DNA of 64,000 bases from Pseudomonas sp. BN411 (GCF_029871235.1 NZ_SSOM01000036.1:1-64000); one strand, 5' to 3'; shown: positions 10,243 through 18,518, counted from the first letter of the stretch. Notes: generated from the sequence alone by a model not told the origin. Program-made: numbers and translations.

Positions 10243-10347
10243 TCCGCAGTTTTTCGCTACTTTCCGCAAACCCTAGATTCTACGCGGCTTTCAGCCTAAT
10301 AATTGTCCGTAGACGTTCACCCCGCCCCACCCCTTGCCGCGAAAAAG

Positions 10348-10368
10348 TGGGGGAACAAGTGGGGGAAC
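10348..10368 (+). promoter_or_regulatory. Left integrase arm-type repeats
   Basis: Two TGGGGGAAC units separated by three bases (AAG), between attL and the integrase start. The same tandem pair, with AAC as spacer, lies at 40367-40387 near attR. I infer arm-binding sites for the integrase N-terminal domain. Confidence 0.7.
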
Positions 10369-10392
10369 AGAAACGGCGGGACGGAGCAGAGC

Positions 10393-11628
10393 ATGGGCAA
10401 GCTGAACCCCAAAAAAGTCGAGAACTTGTTCGAGCCTGGGACCTACGAAGATGGCGACGGTCTGCGCCTTGTGGTGAAGGCCACCGGGCGAAAGTCATGG
10501 GTGCTGCGCTTTCAGCTCAACGGCAAGCGTCGGGAGATGGGGCTAGGCGGCTTTCCCGAGGTGAGCTTGAAGGCAGCCCGCCTGGCCGCTGCCGATCAGC
10601 GCAAGCTGCTGGCCGCGGGTGCCGACCCCATGGCAGCCCGTGACGCCGAACGCGAGCGGCAGCGCGAGGCTCAGCGCCAGCAGGAAGCCAAGCGCCGTGA
10701 TTTCAAGTCGCTGGCGACCGAGTACATGGAGGCCCATGGGGCGAGTTGGTCGGACAAATGGCGCAAGGGCTGGATGCGCAAACTGGAGCTGTACGCCTTC
10801 CCCGTTATCGGCACTCTCCCCGCCAGCGCCATCGACACCGAGCACATCTTGCAGGTGCTGAAACCGATATGGGCGACCAAGACCCGCACGGCTGATGAAG
10901 TACGTGGCCAAATTGAAGCCGTCTTGGCCGCCGCCAAGACCCGCAGACTGCGCGACGGCGACAACCCTGCGCTCTGGCGGGGGAACCTGGAGAACCTGCT
11001 GGGCCGGGCCGAGAAGAAGAAAGCTCGCAAACGCCAGCACTTCCCCGCGATGAACTGGCGCGACGTGCCGGGACTGATGGTACGGCTGGCGCAGATCGAA
11101 GGCCGGGACGCACTGGCCGCCCGCCTGCTGATCCTGACTGGCGCCCGCTTGAAAATGATCCGCTTTGCTGCCTGGCCTGAATTCGATCTGGCAGCCGGCG
11201 TATGGTCGTTGCCCGCCGACCGGATGAAGGTGCGCCAAGCCTTCGATATTCCCCTGCCTGCGCAAGTGGTCGAGTTGCTGGAGTCCATGCCACGCATTGA
11301 GGGCAGCCAGTATCTGTTCCCCGGCCAGGGCAAGACCGGCGTACTGCACGCCAACGCAATCCGCAACCTGTTGCACCGCTTGGGACATGAAGACATCACC
11401 CGCCATGGCTTCCGGTCGAGCTTCCGCGACTGGGCAAACGAGCGCACCCATTATCCGCGCGAAGTCTGCGAGCTGGCGCTGGCCCATGACGAGCGCGACC
11501 AGACCGAGGGCGCCTATTCCCGATCCGATTTTTTCGAGAAACGCCGCGCCTTGATGGCCGACTGGGCGCAGTACGCGACCACCCCGCCAGCGGGGAACGT
11601 GATTCAGGGCGGCTTCAAGCGCGCCTGA
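10393..11628 (+). CDS. P4-type tyrosine integrase
   Basis: 411-residue site-specific recombinase. It has an N-terminal arm-binding DUF4102-type domain (DGDGLRLVVKATGRKSWVLR...MGLGGFPEVSLKAAR), a core-binding helical domain (about 105-210) and a catalytic domain. Catalytic residues are visible: Arg in LTGARLKMIR, His and Arg in HGFRSSFRDW, His in LALAH and Tyr in EGAYSRSDFFEKRRALM. I start at the ATG at 10393; the longer frame would translate the arm repeats. The usual Glu of the TGxRxxE block is Met here. The protein appears complete and should excise the island. Confidence 0.93.
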   Translation: MGKLNPKKVENLFEPGTYEDGDGLRLVVKATGRKSWVLRFQLNGKRREMGLGGFPEVSLKAARLAAADQRKLLAAGADPMAARDAERERQREAQRQQEAKRRDFKSLATEYMEAHGASWSDKWRKGWMRKLELYAFPVIGTLPASAIDTEHILQVLKPIWATKTRTADEVRGQIEAVLAAAKTRRLRDGDNPALWRGNLENLLGRAEKKKARKRQHFPAMNWRDVPGLMVRLAQIEGRDALAARLLILTGARLKMIRFAAWPEFDLAAGVWSLPADRMKVRQAFDIPLPAQVVELLESMPRIEGSQYLFPGQGKTGVLHANAIRNLLHRLGHEDITRHGFRSSFRDWANERTHYPREVCELALAHDERDQTEGAYSRSDFFEKRRALMADWAQYATTPPAGNVIQGGFKRA

Positions 11629-11730
11629 CTGAGCACCGGCCAGCCTAGTCCGACGTGACAAACAGCGGACTTCCCACCCGCCTGGTTGGCCGGCTACTTC
11701 AAAAAGTGGGGCACCTGAGAGAGCAAGAGA

Positions 11731-12426
11731 TTGAGCAAGACAGTAGAAGCTTGGGGATCGCAGGCTAAGGCACTTCCGTTGGCCAACGTGGCTCGCATGC
11801 TAAGGGACGAGCAAGAAGAATTGGTTCAGTTGGTTACGGCGGGCCGGCTGAGCGTTTGCGTGAACGCGCCACCCCAGCTCGGGCTGTGGCGTGTAGCCGG
11901 GCTATGGGATGAAGAGCCCAGGCATGCAAGGCAATTTCCAGGGAGTTACGGCCGTCTCTCAACGCGAGAAGCCTGCGAATGCCTAGCCGAAGGGTCTGTC
12001 ACGGTCTACTCGCTCAACTTGGAGCCTGCCAGCCTGGTGCGATACTCGGACGACAGCCAGACGGTGTGCACGCCTCTCTCTAGCACTGCGCCAGACGGCA
12101 TTCGTTTCCAGGCCTCTGATCTTCTGGTAAGCCAGACTGAGTATGAGCGTTTTGTGAGCACCAACCCCGCGATCAACGTCCCATGCGAGTCGGATGCCTC
12201 CCTTGGCGCCCAGCTACGAAGCATTCGCAAGGACTCGGCAGCCAAGCCGCGCGAAGACCGCTCGGCCAGGGAGATCGAGCGCCAGCGATGGCGAGCGAAG
12301 GCCGCGGAGATTCAGGCGGCGAGAAAGGAGCCAGCCAGCAAAAGACTGCTTGCCGAACTGGTAAAACAGCATCTCAATCTGCCCGACTCATTCGAAACCA
12401 TCCGCAAAGCCCTGTCCGCTGGGTAA
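11731..12426 (+). CDS. Unknown island protein (231 aa)
   Basis: Starts with TTG at 11731, after a purine-rich GAGAGAGCAAGAG. I recognise no domain. Visible features are a Leu-rich N-terminus with RMLRDEQEELVQLVTAGRL, a middle with several Ser/Thr, and a basic, helix-forming C-terminus (REDRSAREIERQRWRAKAAE) that could bind nucleic acid. It lies between integrase and alpA on the same strand, where satellite elements often carry regulatory genes. Function is not assigned. Confidence 0.65.
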   Translation: MSKTVEAWGSQAKALPLANVARMLRDEQEELVQLVTAGRLSVCVNAPPQLGLWRVAGLWDEEPRHARQFPGSYGRLSTREACECLAEGSVTVYSLNLEPASLVRYSDDSQTVCTPLSSTAPDGIRFQASDLLVSQTEYERFVSTNPAINVPCESDASLGAQLRSIRKDSAAKPREDRSAREIERQRWRAKAAEIQAARKEPASKRLLAELVKQHLNLPDSFETIRKALSAG

Positions 12427-12458
12427 GTGGGTTGGGTGAGAAATTAGTGGGTTGGGTG
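12427..12458 (+). repeat. Tandem GTGGGTTGGGTG repeats upstream of alpA
   Basis: Two perfect 12-bp copies spaced exactly 20 bp start to start (12427-12438 and 12447-12458). They are followed by two GGGCTTACC copies further downstream. Possible regulatory sites for the AlpA-type protein; inference only. Confidence 0.35.
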
Positions 12459-12534
12459 CATAGGGCTTACCCAGAAAAGCCTGATTTCATGCGGTCGTCC
12501 GCCCCACACCGGGGCTTACCTAGAGGTAACGACG

Positions 12535-12741
12535 ATGGCCGCAAAGACTCAACAGTCCCGCCGTATCATGCGCCTGCCGACTGTGAAGGAAAAATCCGGC
12601 TTGGGCCGCACCATGATTTACGACCTGATGAAAGAGGGGCGCTTCCCGAAGTGCCGCCGCATCGCTGGTTCGCACATCGTCGGCTGGGACAGCTGGGAGA
12701 TTGAGGCCTGGGTTGCCGAGCAGCTGGGCGAGGACGCCTAA
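12535..12741 (+). CDS. AlpA-family DNA-binding protein
   Basis: 68-residue winged-helix protein of the AlpA/MerR-like type that in P4-like elements controls integrase or excision. Diagnostic block: MRLPTVKEKSGLGRTMIYDLMKEGRFPK, in which strand, turn and helix place a short HTH, then GWDSWEIEAWVAEQLG. RBS AGAGG lies upstream of the ATG. The next gene begins immediately after its TAA. Confidence 0.88.
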   Translation: MAAKTQQSRRIMRLPTVKEKSGLGRTMIYDLMKEGRFPKCRRIAGSHIVGWDSWEIEAWVAEQLGEDA

Positions 12742-12951
12742 ATGAAAAAGGCCACGCCTCCCGAAGAAGAACGCAGCCCGTCGCACGGCCATGATACCAG
12801 CACCGCAGCCCAGTGCATTCACCTGCTGGAGCATCTGTACCTTAGCCTGGTGGACAGCATCGCTGCCCGCCGGGAGCTGAACATTATGAACGCCTACCTG
12901 GAGCGAAAGGGGTGGCTGGCTGCCAAGATCGAAGCGCGGGACGCAGAATGA
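12742..12951 (+). CDS. Small unknown island protein (69 aa)
   Basis: Starts on the base after the alpA stop codon and ends overlapping the next small frame (ATGA). Contains a central amphipathic helix (CIHLLEHLYLSLVDSIAARRELNIMNAYLERKG). The tight spacing suggests translational coupling. No family recognised. Confidence 0.55.
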   Translation: MKKATPPEEERSPSHGHDTSTAAQCIHLLEHLYLSLVDSIAARRELNIMNAYLERKGWLAAKIEARDAE

Positions 12952-13148
12952 GCCAAGCATCCCGCCTCACTCCCGTCGTAAGCACGAATGCCCGCATTCG
13001 GACTTCCTCCACGGCCGGCGAACCACCCGCAGTCACAGGCACCATTATCTCGCTTGCTCTGCAGGTGTGTTTGTCCGTCCTCGCACGTCAGCGCTGCGAC
13101 GCCCCACACAGTCCTCTCGGCCTGCTGGACCATAAAAGCCAGGGGTAG
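12948..13148 (+). CDS. Small unknown island protein (66 aa)
   Basis: ATG at 12948 overlaps the preceding TGA. It ends three bases before the next gene. The composition is Ser/Thr-rich and not distinctive. Support comes mainly from the gapless arrangement of alpA and the genes around it. Confidence 0.4.
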   Translation: MSQASRLTPVVSTNARIRTSSTAGEPPAVTGTIISLALQVCLSVLARQRCDAPHSPLGLLDHKSQG

Positions 13149-13151
13149 CCC

Positions 13152-13955
13152 ATGACGCCTCTCGCCTCGAAGCTACTCCGCCGTGGTGATGAAATTAGCA
13201 TCGAACTTGGACGCATCATCATCCAACCTGCAAGTGGGAAACCGGTCCCACCTGAATGGCTGAAGAAGCATACGGCCGGCCTTGCCCGAGAAATCCTGAC
13301 CGCACTTGGATTGGAGGCCTATGAATTTTGCGGTTACACGACAGGCCACTACGGTCCACATAAAGCCCCTGGCGTAACCCTACAGTTTCTGTCGCCAACA
13401 ACAGACGCATCGCCCTATGTCATTTTCAATGCAGAGCTTACCCGCTGCCGGAATGTCGGAGCTGCCAAGAAGGGGACAGCATTGCCGAAAGGACATTTTC
13501 GTATCGGCAAACGCAGCCACTTCTATCGCTTCTGGAGATCAACAGAGCTTCCGGAGCCCAAACGCCTCTCGTCGTTCCACGACTATATGGGCAACCTGAA
13601 GGGGATTCTGTTTACTGCGACCGTGCAGAACGACCGCATGGATGCCAGTTCGCTACGTCCGTTGACTGTACCTTCGCGCCTTGTGCACGCCGCAATTCTG
13701 CCGGACAAGTTGCAGACAACACCCAGACACATTCCGGACAGCGTCCAGACAAGAATGCCGGACAAGGATTTCGCTCAAAGCCAGGGAGCACATGCCTTTC
13801 AAGCAAAACAAACTACGAGCGACAAGAATTACGGTAACAAGGTGATTAAGGGGCGCGGGTTTACGGGAGCGAGCATTCCACCCTATCAACATAAGAGACC
13901 GGAGGACCAAAGCGTTGACGAGTGGCTTGCGGACTATTCAGGCGCAGACACATAG
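13152..13955 (+). CDS. Unknown island protein (267 aa)
   Basis: Begins three bases after the previous stop codon, continuing the alpA-side operon. The N-terminal half looks globular (IIIQPASGKPVPPEWLKKHT, then a CGYTTGHYGPHKAPGVTLQF block). The C-terminal quarter is polar and probably disordered. A GKRSHFYRFWRSTELPEPKR segment resembles a DNA-contacting basic patch. No family assigned. The 3' end overlaps the trailing edge of the decayed terminase gene on the other strand. Confidence 0.6.
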   Translation: MTPLASKLLRRGDEISIELGRIIIQPASGKPVPPEWLKKHTAGLAREILTALGLEAYEFCGYTTGHYGPHKAPGVTLQFLSPTTDASPYVIFNAELTRCRNVGAAKKGTALPKGHFRIGKRSHFYRFWRSTELPEPKRLSSFHDYMGNLKGILFTATVQNDRMDASSLRPLTVPSRLVHAAILPDKLQTTPRHIPDSVQTRMPDKDFAQSQGAHAFQAKQTTSDKNYGNKVIKGRGFTGASIPPYQHKRPEDQSVDEWLADYSGADT

Positions 13956-14131
13956 CCCTGCTTGCGCAGTTGCCGCTCTGCGATGTTGTGCAGGTAGACC
14001 TGGGCCTAGTTCAACGTGAACGGCGTCACCCCGCCCGCCTTGGTGCGGATGTTCAGGCAGCGCGGCGCGTAGTGGAGGAAGTCATCCTTCAGGCGCTGCC
14101 GGATCGCCAGCCCGTCGAGCCCTGCGGTCAA
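13956..14131 (-). pseudogene. Phage terminase large subunit, N-terminal remnant with amber codon
   Basis: Translating the minus strand from a TTG at 14131, which overlaps the terS stop, gives LAIRQRLKDDFLHYAPRCLN, then IRTKAGGVTPFTLN, an in-frame TAG, and AQVYLHNIAERQLRKQG. This matches the N-terminus of terminase ATPase subunits, where the stop replaces a residue of the LN-x-AQ motif. Homology ends after about 55 codons. The ATPase and nuclease domains are absent, so the gene is a remnant. Confidence 0.75.
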
Positions 14132-14595
14132 GTCAGGTGTTCCAGCCACTGCTCATGGGTCAGCTGGGTGACGCTGGTTTCAACCTGCTGCTTGATTCCG
14201 TACTTGCGCGCGGCCAGGCGCTCGGCCATCCGCCAACGACTGTCGATCATCAGCTTGGCCTTGCTGATCGCCGCCGGATCAAGCTCTGCGTCGTCGGCGA
14301 TGTCGAGCGTCTCATCGACGACCAGATCAATACGCACCGCCATGGCCGCCTGGTAGGCGAGGCGGAATTCTTCGTGCCTGATTAACCAGCGGCAGACCAC
14401 TGCACGCGCCGGCATGCCTGGGCGTTTGCACAGGCGGTTCAGCGAACAGGGCTCCATCAGCGCGGCACAGATGCGCTCGACCATTTCCGCACTGTAGGTG
14501 GTCGGGCGGCCGGGGCCGCGCTTGGGCTTAGTCGGCTCCGCTGGCTTGGCCGCCGGGTTGTCGGTGGGGGTCTTGCTGGGGTTCTTCTTGCGCAT
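14128..14595 (-). CDS. Phage terminase small subunit-like protein
   Basis: 155-residue protein with a Lys/Pro-rich N-terminus and KRGPGRPTTYSAEMVERICAAL, the typical opening HTH of Sf6/lambdoid-type small terminases. LCKRPGMPARAVVCRWLIRHEEFRLAYQAA and MIDSRWRMAERLAARKYG follow. In phages and satellites it recognises DNA for packaging. Its partner, the large subunit, is decayed just downstream, so packaging would need a helper. Confidence 0.8.
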   Translation of the reverse strand: MRKKNPSKTPTDNPAAKPAEPTKPKRGPGRPTTYSAEMVERICAALMEPCSLNRLCKRPGMPARAVVCRWLIRHEEFRLAYQAAMAVRIDLVVDETLDIADDAELDPAAISKAKLMIDSRWRMAERLAARKYGIKQQVETSVTQLTHEQWLEHLT

Positions 14596-14607
14596 ATTGG
14601 CACCTCG

Positions 14608-14691
14608 TCAGTTCGCCGCGCCCTTCGCGCAGGCAGCAGCCTTGGCTTTACGGCTTCGTCTGGTCGCTCCAATGGTTCTGGCGGCGGACAT
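14608..14691 (-). CDS. Tiny Arg/Lys/Ala-rich frame upstream of terS
   Basis: 27 codons, ending 12 bp before the terS ATG: a short basic peptide containing RRSRKAKAAACAKGAAN. It could be a translated leader or chance. It lies downstream of a minus-strand terminator. Confidence 0.25.
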   Translation of the reverse strand: MSAARTIGATRRSRKAKAAACAKGAAN

Positions 14692-14692
14692 G

Positions 14693-14717
14693 AAAAAGCC
14701 CGACAGGGGCCGGGCTT
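14693..14717 (-). terminator. Minus-strand intrinsic terminator
   Basis: Stem AGCCCG/CGGGCT read on the minus strand, followed by TTTTT. It would end transcription arriving from the AT-rich region at 14720-15300. Confidence 0.55.
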
Positions 14718-15331
14718 CGGAGGTGGCGCGCATAGGGGCACAATCTAAAACTGATGATAGATTTTACGCTCAAAAAATCAAACATCCAATAGATAAGAGC
14801 TATTTGTAGACCGAGGGCAGATTAGTCAAAAAAAGGAAGTAGCCGGATTGGTAAAAGTAGCCGTCTAGTCACTTTATCTGGCCGGTGCAGAACGACTGCG
14901 CAAAATTGCGCACTCCTAGTTCAGCCGGGCCAGGTGCGCCCGCCGGGCTGCAGGTGGGCGGCGGCACTGCGAAGAAAGCGGAAGGCTATTATGGCCTGAC
15001 CTCTACTTCTGGTGAGTACCTCTGTGCCAGGGAGCAGAACGAAGTCTCTGCAGAGGAGTATCTCGCCTCCCTTCTCATGGACGAACGCACCTCGTTTTCG
15101 GGCGCCAAAACAGGCTTTGACTGGTCACTTTATTCCTTCTCGAAATCGCCAGCGGCCACCGCCGAAGCCGCTGTTGGCTGCTTCTGGCCGACTCTGTTGT
15201 TCGTTTTCAAAAAGGCATACCTAATTACAAACGGCGCGACGGGGATTTCTTCGTACTGATTCATTTAAAAGTAACACCCAAAGTGCAACAGTTTTTAAAA
15301 AGCACCTCAAATGATACAGGAGCCAGGAATC
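14718..15331. other. AT-rich gap without a confident gene
   Basis: About 600 bp, clearly richer in A/T than the neighbours at 14740-14880 and 15230-15310. It contains a repeated AAGTAGCCG. A 124-codon plus-strand frame (14885-15259) has no recognisable domain, no good RBS and mixed composition, so I do not call it. It probably holds regulatory DNA of the satellite. Confidence 0.4.
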
Positions 15332-15943
15332 ATGTTCGTCCGTGCCTACCTCCGCGCCTCCACTTTCGAGCAAGATGCCAGCCGAGCCCGCGAGGTCCTG
15401 GAGCAGTTCGCTGCCCGCCATGATCGCGTGATCGCCGCGGAGTACCTGGAGAACGCCAGCGGCGCCAAGGCCGACCGGCCGGAGCTGCTGCGCCTGCTGA
15501 AGGATGCGCGCAAGGGTGACGTGCTGCTGGTGGAATCCATCGACCGCCTCTCCCGCCTGCCTGCCGAGGATTGGCAGAAGCTGAAGGCTGCCATCGACTC
15601 CAAGGGCCTGCGCATCGTCGCGCTCGATCTGCCCACCAGCCACCAGGGTATCGCCGACACCAAGGGTGACGAGTTCACCAGGCGCATGCTCGGCGCCATC
15701 AATTCGATGCTGGTGGAGATGATGGCTGCCATCGCCCGCAAGGACTATGAGCAGCGCCGCGAGCGCCAGGCCCAGGGCATCAAGAAAGCCAAGGATGAAG
15801 GCAAGTACAAGGGGCGCCCGGTCGACGCCGATCTGCACAAGCGGGTCGCCGAGCTTCTGAGGGCGGGTCTCGGCATTAGATCTACGGCGCGGCATGCCGA
15901 CTGTTCTACAACTACCGTCCTGCGTATCAAACGAGAAATGTAG
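15332..15943 (+). CDS. Serine recombinase (resolvase/invertase family)
   Basis: 203-residue site-specific recombinase. The N-terminal catalytic domain has the active Ser in RAYLRASTFEQDASRA and the Arg pair in ESIDRLSRLPAEDW. E-helix dimerisation is seen around NSMLVEMMAAIARKDYEQRRERQ. The C-terminal Hin-type HTH is KRVAELLRAGLGIRSTARHADCSTTTVLRIKR. The ATG at 15332 is preceded by AGGAGCCAGG; an ATG 21 bp upstream is less likely. It may have brought in or resolved part of the island. Confidence 0.9.
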   Translation: MFVRAYLRASTFEQDASRAREVLEQFAARHDRVIAAEYLENASGAKADRPELLRLLKDARKGDVLLVESIDRLSRLPAEDWQKLKAAIDSKGLRIVALDLPTSHQGIADTKGDEFTRRMLGAINSMLVEMMAAIARKDYEQRRERQAQGIKKAKDEGKYKGRPVDADLHKRVAELLRAGLGIRSTARHADCSTTTVLRIKREM

Positions 15944-16049
15944 GGCGACTCAAACTCCAGCGCTTCCATGCCAAATCACCTCTAGCTGTCCGCCCATGGC
16001 CTCGATGTGCTGCGCAGAGTGGAGATATACATATCGGTGCACTACTCCA

Positions 16050-16262
16050 TCTTGGTGATGGCAGGCTGTACTCGGTTTCCTCCAGTAGCCAGTCCACCAG
16101 CAGATCGCCCCCCACGTCCTTTCGGATCAGCGGCCAGTTGGGTTCGAAATAGCCAGGGCAAGCCAGCAGTTTGAATTGCCCCAGACCGTACCGCCACAGA
16201 CCGTCCAGATGCCCCGAGAAGGCTTCAAAGGCTTGGTTTCGATGGGCAGGTAGGAATGAGCA
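16050..16262 (-). pseudogene. Protein-coding remnant, family unknown
   Basis: Minus-strand frame without a start, bounded by a stop at 16263-16265. It reads as plausible globular protein (AFEAFSGHLDGLWRYGLGQF, then WPLIRKDVGGDLLVDWLLEE). I do not recognise it. The rest of the 15944-16452 gap shows no gene. Confidence 0.25.
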
Positions 16263-16452
16263 TCAATCGATGCCGGACGCGAATTGCTGGATGATGGAGT
16301 GGCGATAGCGCAGTTCGATACGCCACAACCTGCAGATAGGCAATGCGCAGGTAGCTTGGGGCCGATTCGGGATGCGACTTCGGAACACTACACAGGTATC
16401 CGGGCGCTCAGACTCATGGAAGGTAGCCGGCAGGGCCCAGCAGGAGAGTCCA

Positions 16453-16992
16453 ATGAAAACGCCCCCCTCCAACACCGCGTCGTTATCGACCACCCAAGTC
16501 GCCAATGACCACATGCGTTTCCATCGCCCCCATGAGCACCTGGCACCGACCTTTGGCAATGATTCGTTCGCCCTCAAGGCCGAAGCATTCGCGCGGTTCT
16601 TTGGCACACCGCTTTTCCTGGGGGCACAAACTGCAATTGTCTTGGTCTGGATTGCTGCGAACCTTGTGGGCCTGGTCCATTTTGACGCCTACCCTTTCAT
16701 CCTGCTCAACCTGGCCTTCAGTCTCCAGGCGGCCTACGCGGCACCGCTAATCCTGCTCGCGCAAACGCGCCAAGCCGCCCGGGACAAGGCACATGCCGAA
16801 GCAGATGCAAAACACCGGGAGACGCTTGCCATCGCCAATGAGCAGCGGCAAGCCATCGCAGCGCAGAGCAGCGCCCAGTTGCTGGAGTTGCTGGAACGAA
16901 ATACCCGGCTCACGGAACTGACCAAGGAGCTGACAGAGCGCATCGAGCTGTTGACCCTCGAAGTTCACGGGCAGGTAGTCAAAGGTGGCTGA
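16453..16992 (+). CDS. DUF1003 membrane protein
   Basis: 179 residues. DUF1003 core: ARFFGTPLFLGAQTAIVLVW, then FDAYPFILLNLAFSLQAAYA and PLILLAQTRQ. This gives two transmembrane helices (about 55-75 and 82-102), followed by a long C-terminal coiled coil (RDKAHAEADAKHRETLAIAN onward). It is an inner-membrane protein of unknown biochemical role. RBS AGGAGA precedes the ATG. A weak operator-like sequence (ATGCG-N4-CGGAA at 16372) lies upstream, so regulon membership is uncertain. Confidence 0.88.
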   Translation: MKTPPSNTASLSTTQVANDHMRFHRPHEHLAPTFGNDSFALKAEAFARFFGTPLFLGAQTAIVLVWIAANLVGLVHFDAYPFILLNLAFSLQAAYAAPLILLAQTRQAARDKAHAEADAKHRETLAIANEQRQAIAAQSSAQLLELLERNTRLTELTKELTERIELLTLEVHGQVVKGG

Positions 16993-17043
16993 TCGCAAGA
17001 TGGCGGAAGCCCGGAAAGGACGATCAATCCACTCGGGCAAAGG

Positions 17044-17283
17044 CTAGCCGGTTGGTGCCCAGATCACGTTCTCGCTATTGATCACGGGGAGATGTCCTGG
17101 GTTGATATCGAGTTCGTTGTGGAGAAACACCCGGGTTTTCTCGGCGTCCAGTGACCGCCCAGGTCTCTGCCTTAGAACGCTTGCAGACACAGAGAAATGC
17201 CCGCAGTTGGGACAATTGATCTCAATCCCATTCATCTGAGCGTCAATCGTTCGCGCCTCACCTAAGCAGTTCACGCATTTCAT
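17044..17283 (-). CDS. Small zinc-ribbon protein
   Basis: 79 residues. Two CxxC pairs, MKCVNCLGEA and INCPNCGHF, form a likely zinc ribbon at the N-terminus, followed by a short charged tail. The ATG at 17283 has GGAGAG upstream; a longer frame start is less likely. Possible nucleic-acid or redox adaptor; no function assigned. A weak operator-like site (17303-17316) sits only 20 bp upstream. Confidence 0.65.
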   Translation of the reverse strand: MKCVNCLGEARTIDAQMNGIEINCPNCGHFSVSASVLRQRPGRSLDAEKTRVFLHNELDINPGHLPVINSENVIWAPTG

Positions 17284-17395
17284 GTTGTCTCTCCTTGCAT
17301 CGGTGCGTAACGCGTACAAGCGCAGATGCGGATAACACATCCATCAAGGTGATGGGACCGGCCTGGCGCCACAAGCCCGCTGTGTAGGTGTGTGA

Positions 17396-17602
17396 TTACG
17401 GGGTCGGAGGTTTTGCCGGAGGGGCCTCCGGGCATGTGGGTACGACGATCAGGTCGGCCTCTACGTCATCTTCCGGCACCGGGAACGAATAAAGTTCCGC
17501 CCGGGAGAAGACCGGCAAGCGTGGCGTGCCCTCGTGCAACTTTCCAAGATCAGCGGGCCTTTGGAGCCAGGTAGTTTTTTCGGTGCAGCTTGAGATGCTC
17601 AT
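17396..17602 (-). CDS. Small unknown protein (68 aa)
   Basis: Soluble Pro-rich peptide (LPVFSRAELYSFPVPEDDVE, ending in CPEAPPAKPPTP). Support comes from a GAGAGC ribosome site and a GTACG-N4-CGCAC operator-like palindrome 72 bp upstream in coding orientation. No family recognised. Confidence 0.5.
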   Translation of the reverse strand: MSISSCTEKTTWLQRPADLGKLHEGTPRLPVFSRAELYSFPVPEDDVEADLIVVPTCPEAPPAKPPTP

Positions 17603-17673
17603 GGTGCTCTCGATAAGGCCCGGAATATGGCGGGCCGGTTACATGAGCATTGCAGAGTGAGAGACCTGCGTCG

Positions 17674-17687
17674 GTGCGCTGCCGTAC
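17674..17687 (-). promoter_or_regulatory. Island operator, site 1 (gene ending at 17396)
   Basis: GTACG-GCAG-CGCAC followed by CGAC on the minus strand. A CAATGCT sequence lies about 22 nt downstream as a possible -10. Confidence 0.65.
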
Positions 17688-17710
17688 TCATGCCTGACAG
17701 CGTGCAAGGC

Positions 17711-17881
17711 TCATGTTTTGGTCCCTTGCGGCAGTTCGTCGCTCTTTGGTACGCGTGCCGCGTCGTTCGCCTCGTCGACATGGTCGAGTAGCTGCTGGCC
17801 GGACGTTCTCAAGAATGGCGGTCGCTGAGAGCGGCGCTTGCCAGGTTTTCGTTGCAGGTTGGGATCGATGTAGGTGTGCAT
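17711..17881 (-). CDS. Small basic unknown protein (56 aa)
   Basis: Frame of 56 codons from an ATG at 17881 with GAGG just upstream. It begins MHTYIDPNLQRKPGKRRSQR and ends in an acidic/polar tail (LLDHVDEANDAARVPKSDEL). An operator-like palindrome lies 76 bp upstream in coding orientation. Unknown function; the strongly basic N-terminus could bind nucleic acid. Confidence 0.5.
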   Translation of the reverse strand: MHTYIDPNLQRKPGKRRSQRPPFLRTSGQQLLDHVDEANDAARVPKSDELPQGTKT

Positions 17882-17956
17882 GACGACCTCTGGATCGGAG
17901 GCGCTGCGGGATGCGGTGCCTTCTGCCGATCATTGCAGGTCCAGGGGGCCCCTTCG

Positions 17957-17970
17957 GTGCGCCAGCCCAC
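17957..17970 (-). promoter_or_regulatory. Island operator, site 2
   Basis: GTGGG-CTGG-CGCAC followed by CGAA, read toward the small gene at 17711-17881. GCAATGAT lies about 21-28 nt downstream. It is paired with site 3 for a divergent gene. Confidence 0.6.
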
Positions 17971-17980
17971 GGAGGGCTAT

Positions 17981-17994
17981 GTGGTTCAACGCAC
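17981..17994 (+). promoter_or_regulatory. Island operator, site 3
   Basis: GTGGT-TCAA-CGCAC followed by CGAC, 64 bp before the start codon at 18059. Confidence 0.6.
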
Positions 17995-18058
17995 CGACCC
18001 CGCGCGCCGTGCCTGACACCATGCCCGCAGTACGCAATTCCGCCTGAGCGAAGCAGAT

Positions 18059-18355
18059 ATGACCGACGAAACCGATAGCCACACTCCCGATGCTCTCGAT
18101 AGCGCTGCGCAGGAAGCGGATGGCCCCGCGCGCAGACAACGAACACGCGCCCTCTACCATTTCCTCGACAAGATCGACGCGGTCATCAAGAAAAGATGCG
18201 AGCTGCTACCAGAACGCCCAGCCGAGAATAAAGCCGTCGGCGAGCAGCCTCTGCGGCAGGAAATGCAGCAAAATCCATGCTTCGACCAGTCCATCACTCC
18301 ACGTGGTGATGACGAGCTCACCGGCTTAGCCCCCGTCGAGGCTCCCAAGCGCTGA
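18059..18355 (+). CDS. Small hydrophilic unknown protein (98 aa)
   Basis: Polar, acidic N-terminus (MTDETDSHTPDALDSAAQEA), one helix (RTRALYHFLDKIDAVIKKR) and a disordered tail. No family recognised. Operator-like site 3 precedes it. It belongs to the set of tiny soluble proteins typical of this island. Confidence 0.5.
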   Translation: MTDETDSHTPDALDSAAQEADGPARRQRTRALYHFLDKIDAVIKKRCELLPERPAENKAVGEQPLRQEMQQNPCFDQSITPRGDDELTGLAPVEAPKR

Positions 18356-18418
18356 TTCCCCGTCAGGCACTGGCCTTCGCTGCAACGGCCAGGCTCCTCG
18401 CAAGACAGCCGGTGCTAA

Positions 18419-18432
18419 GCGCGATGGCGCAC
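18419..18432 (+). promoter_or_regulatory. Island operator, site 4 (csbD-type gene)
   Basis: GCGCG-ATGG-CGCAC followed by CGAC, 86 bp before the CsbD-like start. CATGCT lies about 23-28 nt downstream. Confidence 0.65.
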
Positions 18433-18518
18433 CGACCGATCATATCGCCGCTGCCATGCTGGTTCTGATCAGGACTCGCCCGTTCGCGAGTACTCCATCC
18501 AATGACTGAGGTCAGACC

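Noticed and set aside
14885-15259. 124-codon plus-strand frame
   Set aside because: No RBS, no recognisable domain and mixed composition in an AT-variable region; not strong enough to call a gene.
17303-17316. Operator-like sequence before the zinc-ribbon gene
   Set aside because: Only the CGCAC arm and CGAT tail fit, and it lies just 20 bp before the start codon, unlike the 50-115 bp of the good sites; not counted.
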